This document shows, piece after piece, positions 4,754-5,958 of a DNA stretch of 5,958 bases. The DNA is from Alphaproteobacteria bacterium. GTDB taxonomy: Bacteria; Pseudomonadota; Alphaproteobacteria; JAJFFI01. Every line of letters begins with the position of its first letter. Position 1 is the first letter of the stretch. The position numbers were made by a program, and so were the translations under genes. The DNA lies in assembly GCA_021776755.1 (NCBI GenBank), contig JAJFFI010000204.1:1-5958 (forward strand), read 5' to 3'. The notes beneath the pieces are model-generated. The model did not search any database and was not told where the DNA came from. It worked only from the letters and a program-made list of their open reading frames with translations.

Positions 4754-4786
4754 ATGCAAAATTTGGCCCTGCTTCATGGGGCCTAG
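4754..4786 (+). CDS. Ten-codon mini-ORF abutting the large gene (possible leader peptide)
   Basis: ATG at 4754 opens a ten-codon frame, MQNLALLHGA, ending in TAG at 4784-4786. The start codon of the large gene follows at once and in the same frame. TAGATG occurs at both ends (4751-4756 and 4784-4789), 33 bases apart. No ribosome binding site precedes the mini-ORF, so translation is doubtful, but stop-to-start adjacency would allow reinitiation. Confidence 0.25.
   Translation: MQNLALLHGA
4764..4783 (+). promoter_or_regulatory. Hairpin masking the only Shine-Dalgarno-like sequence of the large gene
   Basis: GGCCC (4765-4769) pairs with GGGCC (4779-4783), with an extra U-G pair closing a seven-base loop. 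The GGGG at 4778-4781, five bases before the ATG at 4787, is the only purine-rich ribosome binding candidate and is buried in the stem. This implies translational control or intrinsically low initiation. Confidence 0.4.
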
Positions 4787-5958
4787 ATGTCAGTTCGCAA
4801 CCCACCCACCCCAGCAGACGCTCAGCCGCCCGAAACCGCAGAGGTTCCGGGCGAGGGCAACGCTGTGGCGGGGAACGCGGCTGACCCCGGCCGAAACTCC
4901 CCCCCGCAACTGGCTGCCGCCGCGAACCGGAAGCCGGGCGAGGGAGAGACGGAGACGGCGGATGAGCGGTATTTCCACGATCCCGACAACGTCGCAGCCC
5001 TCGATACCTCGCGGTTGCTGCAGCTCAAGGTCTTGCCCAAGAAGTCCCTGGGCCTTGGCGGCGAGGACTTTGCCGGGCCCAATAGCGAGAAGGTCGCGTT
5101 GCTATCGCTTGAGGAGTTGATGAAGCTCCGCGTGTCGCGGATGCGCCCGCGCGGCCAGGGGGAGCTCGACAACCAGGACGGTGAGGAAAGCGAACAACTG
5201 CTCTCGAGTTCGGGAGCGAACTTCCAGACAGCATCCCTCGGGGGCGCCGGCGGCATCACGCCGGCAGGCCCGGCCAACTCGGCGGGGGACGAGTCCGAAT
5301 ACTTCACCAACAATATCGCCATGGCGGACGCAAACCGGGACGATGATCCCGAAGGTCCTGTCTATATCGCCCCGCCGCCGCCGGGCGACGACCCGGTCCT
5401 TTCGGTCCGGGATGATTTCTACGTCATCAACGAAGACGGCTCACTCGCAGCCAACGTCACCAGGAACGACTCCACCCCAGCCGCGACCAATAACGTCTCG
5501 CTCTTGTCGGGGACCAGCGACGGCGTGCTGAACCTCAACGCTGACGGAACGTTCACCTATTCGCCGACCCCGAACTTCGCCGGCGCCGACCGCTTCTCCT
5601 ACCGCATCACCGACAGTGCCGGCGCCACCGATGACGGCACGGCTTTCATCACGATCAATTCCGTCGACGATCCGGTCACCGCCACCGACGATACGTTTTC
5701 CACGCCCGAAGACACCGCGCTCAACGGCAATGTCTTTGCCAACGACAGCGCGAGCGATGGCGGTCAGGTGACATCGCTGGGCAGCGGGCCGTCGAACGGC
5801 ACGCTCGTCCTGAACGCCGACGGCACGTTCACCTACACGCCCGACGCCAACTATTTCGGCGCGGACAGCTTTACCTACACGCTGACCGATGGCGACGGCG
5901 ATACCGACACGGCGACCGTCAACATCACAGTAAGCGCGACCGACGACCCGGTGACGGC
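4787..5958 (+). CDS. Large tandem-95/cadherin-like repeat surface protein, N-terminal part (partial)
   Basis: The frame opens at ATG 4787, right after an in-frame TAG, and remains open for 390 codons to the window edge. There is no Sec signal peptide or membrane segment. Residues 1-60 are Pro/Ala/Gly/Glu-rich and probably disordered. Residues 70-120 carry two similar blocks, LDTSRLLQLKV (72-82) and LSLEELMKLRV (106-116). A Gly/Ser/Pro linker with PPPP (196-199) leads to Ig/cadherin-like repeats of about 92 residues. DDPV marks their boundaries at residues 201, 294 and 386, and each repeat contains NADGTFTY-S/T-P followed by F-GAD-x-F-Y. This matches 'tandem-95 repeat' (Big_9, PF17963) proteins, usually giant calcium-stabilised adhesins secreted by type I systems through a C-terminal signal. 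Export route and adhesion are inferred, because the C-terminus lies outside. The start is uncertain; no good ribosome binding site exists. Confidence 0.85.
   Translation, partial: MSVRNPPTPADAQPPETAEVPGEGNAVAGNAADPGRNSPPQLAAAANRKPGEGETETADERYFHDPDNVAALDTSRLLQLKVLPKKSLGLGGEDFAGPNSEKVALLSLEELMKLRVSRMRPRGQGELDNQDGEESEQLLSSSGANFQTASLGGAGGITPAGPANSAGDESEYFTNNIAMADANRDDDPEGPVYIAPPPPGDDPVLSVRDDFYVINEDGSLAANVTRNDSTPAATNNVSLLSGTSDGVLNLNADGTFTYSPTPNFAGADRFSYRITDSAGATDDGTAFITINSVDDPVTATDDTFSTPEDTALNGNVFANDSASDGGQVTSLGSGPSNGTLVLNADGTFTYTPDANYFGADSFTYTLTDGDGDTDTATVNITVSATDDPVT
5387..5958 (+). repeat. In-frame tandem repeats of about 276-279 bases encoding Ig-like domains
   Basis: Repeat one runs from about 5387 to 5665, repeat two from 5666 to 5941, and a third begins at 5942. 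Each opens with a DDPV codon block. At DNA level the best-conserved stretch encodes DGTFTY. Repeat one has diverged more (TPNFAGADRFSYRITDS) than repeat two (TPDANYFGADSFTYTLTDG). The array probably continues past the window. Confidence 0.8.

Larger units (their letters stand above)
4052..4786. other. 735-base divergent intergenic region, compositionally mosaic
   Basis: Between the starts of the zinc-ribbon gene and the large repeat gene there is no convincing conserved protein. GC content is 27% at 4321-4380 and 28% at 4621-4680, but 63% at 4441-4500 (counted by eye). The region holds the box array, palindromes, putative promoter, terminator-like hairpin and mini-ORF listed separately. Open frames crossing it on both strands change composition with the underlying DNA and match no family I know. 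Confidence 0.6.

Noticed and set aside
4381..4786. c-di-GMP (GEMM) riboswitch in the adhesin leader
   Set aside because: Plausible for an adhesin, but the conserved GEMM core sequences were not visible; only generic stems were found.
4722..5120. Plus-strand frame (132 codons) at the start of the large gene
   Set aside because: Arg/Pro-rich out-of-frame reading of the adhesin N-terminus; the adhesin frame is open to the edge and contains domain repeats.

Overview
The window looks like a chromosomal segment of a high-GC alphaproteobacterium. This rests on GC-rich coding with strong third-position G/C bias, a metY with good Shine-Dalgarno spacing, a small double-CxxC zinc-ribbon gene of a kind I associate with alphaproteobacteria, and a large tandem-repeat surface protein without a Sec signal. 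A Hyphomicrobiales-type host is possible, but the sequence alone cannot fix the order. No tRNA, rRNA, CRISPR array, transposase or integrase is visible.

Left part (1-2158): a compact plus-strand cluster for protein polyglutamylation. It holds the 3' end of a RimB-like 'ATP-dependent zinc protease' (1-141), rimK (210-1115, a complete ATP-grasp glutamate ligase very close to the E. coli enzyme) and an AstE/AspA-type zinc hydrolase (1115-2158). The last gene starts on the final A of the rimK stop codon. Known biology gives RimK as the writer of C-terminal glutamate tails on ribosomal protein S6, with RimB acting on the modified protein. I infer that the third gene trims or recycles the glutamyl products.

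Middle part (2159-3868): a 239-base leader holds a CRP-like dyad, two hairpins and a strong ribosome binding site. It is followed by metY (2398-3768), a PLP-dependent O-acetylhomoserine sulfhydrylase making homocysteine for methionine synthesis. The metY stop codon lies inside a strong hairpin. A second GC-rich hairpin (3796-3819) follows and probably terminates both metY and the convergent minus-strand zinc-ribbon gene (3869-4051).

Right part (4052-5958): a 735-base divergent intergenic region separates the zinc-ribbon gene from a large plus-strand gene. The region is a mosaic: stretches near 27% GC (4321-4380 and 4621-4680) surround a GC-rich patch (4441-4500, 63% GC). It contains an array of five AGTATT/AATACT boxes around a sigma70-like promoter, several perfect palindromes, a terminator-like hairpin with a T run, and a ten-codon mini-ORF whose stop codon directly abuts the next start codon. 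From 4787 the reading frame stays open to the window edge. It encodes a non-Sec N-terminal region followed by about 92-residue cadherin/Ig-like repeats of the 'tandem-95' type, the start of a probable type I-secreted giant adhesin.

The most unusual signals are the regulatory architecture of the adhesin leader, the DLNL substitution in the AstE/AspA-like active-site motif, and the possible writer/eraser logic of the rim cluster.
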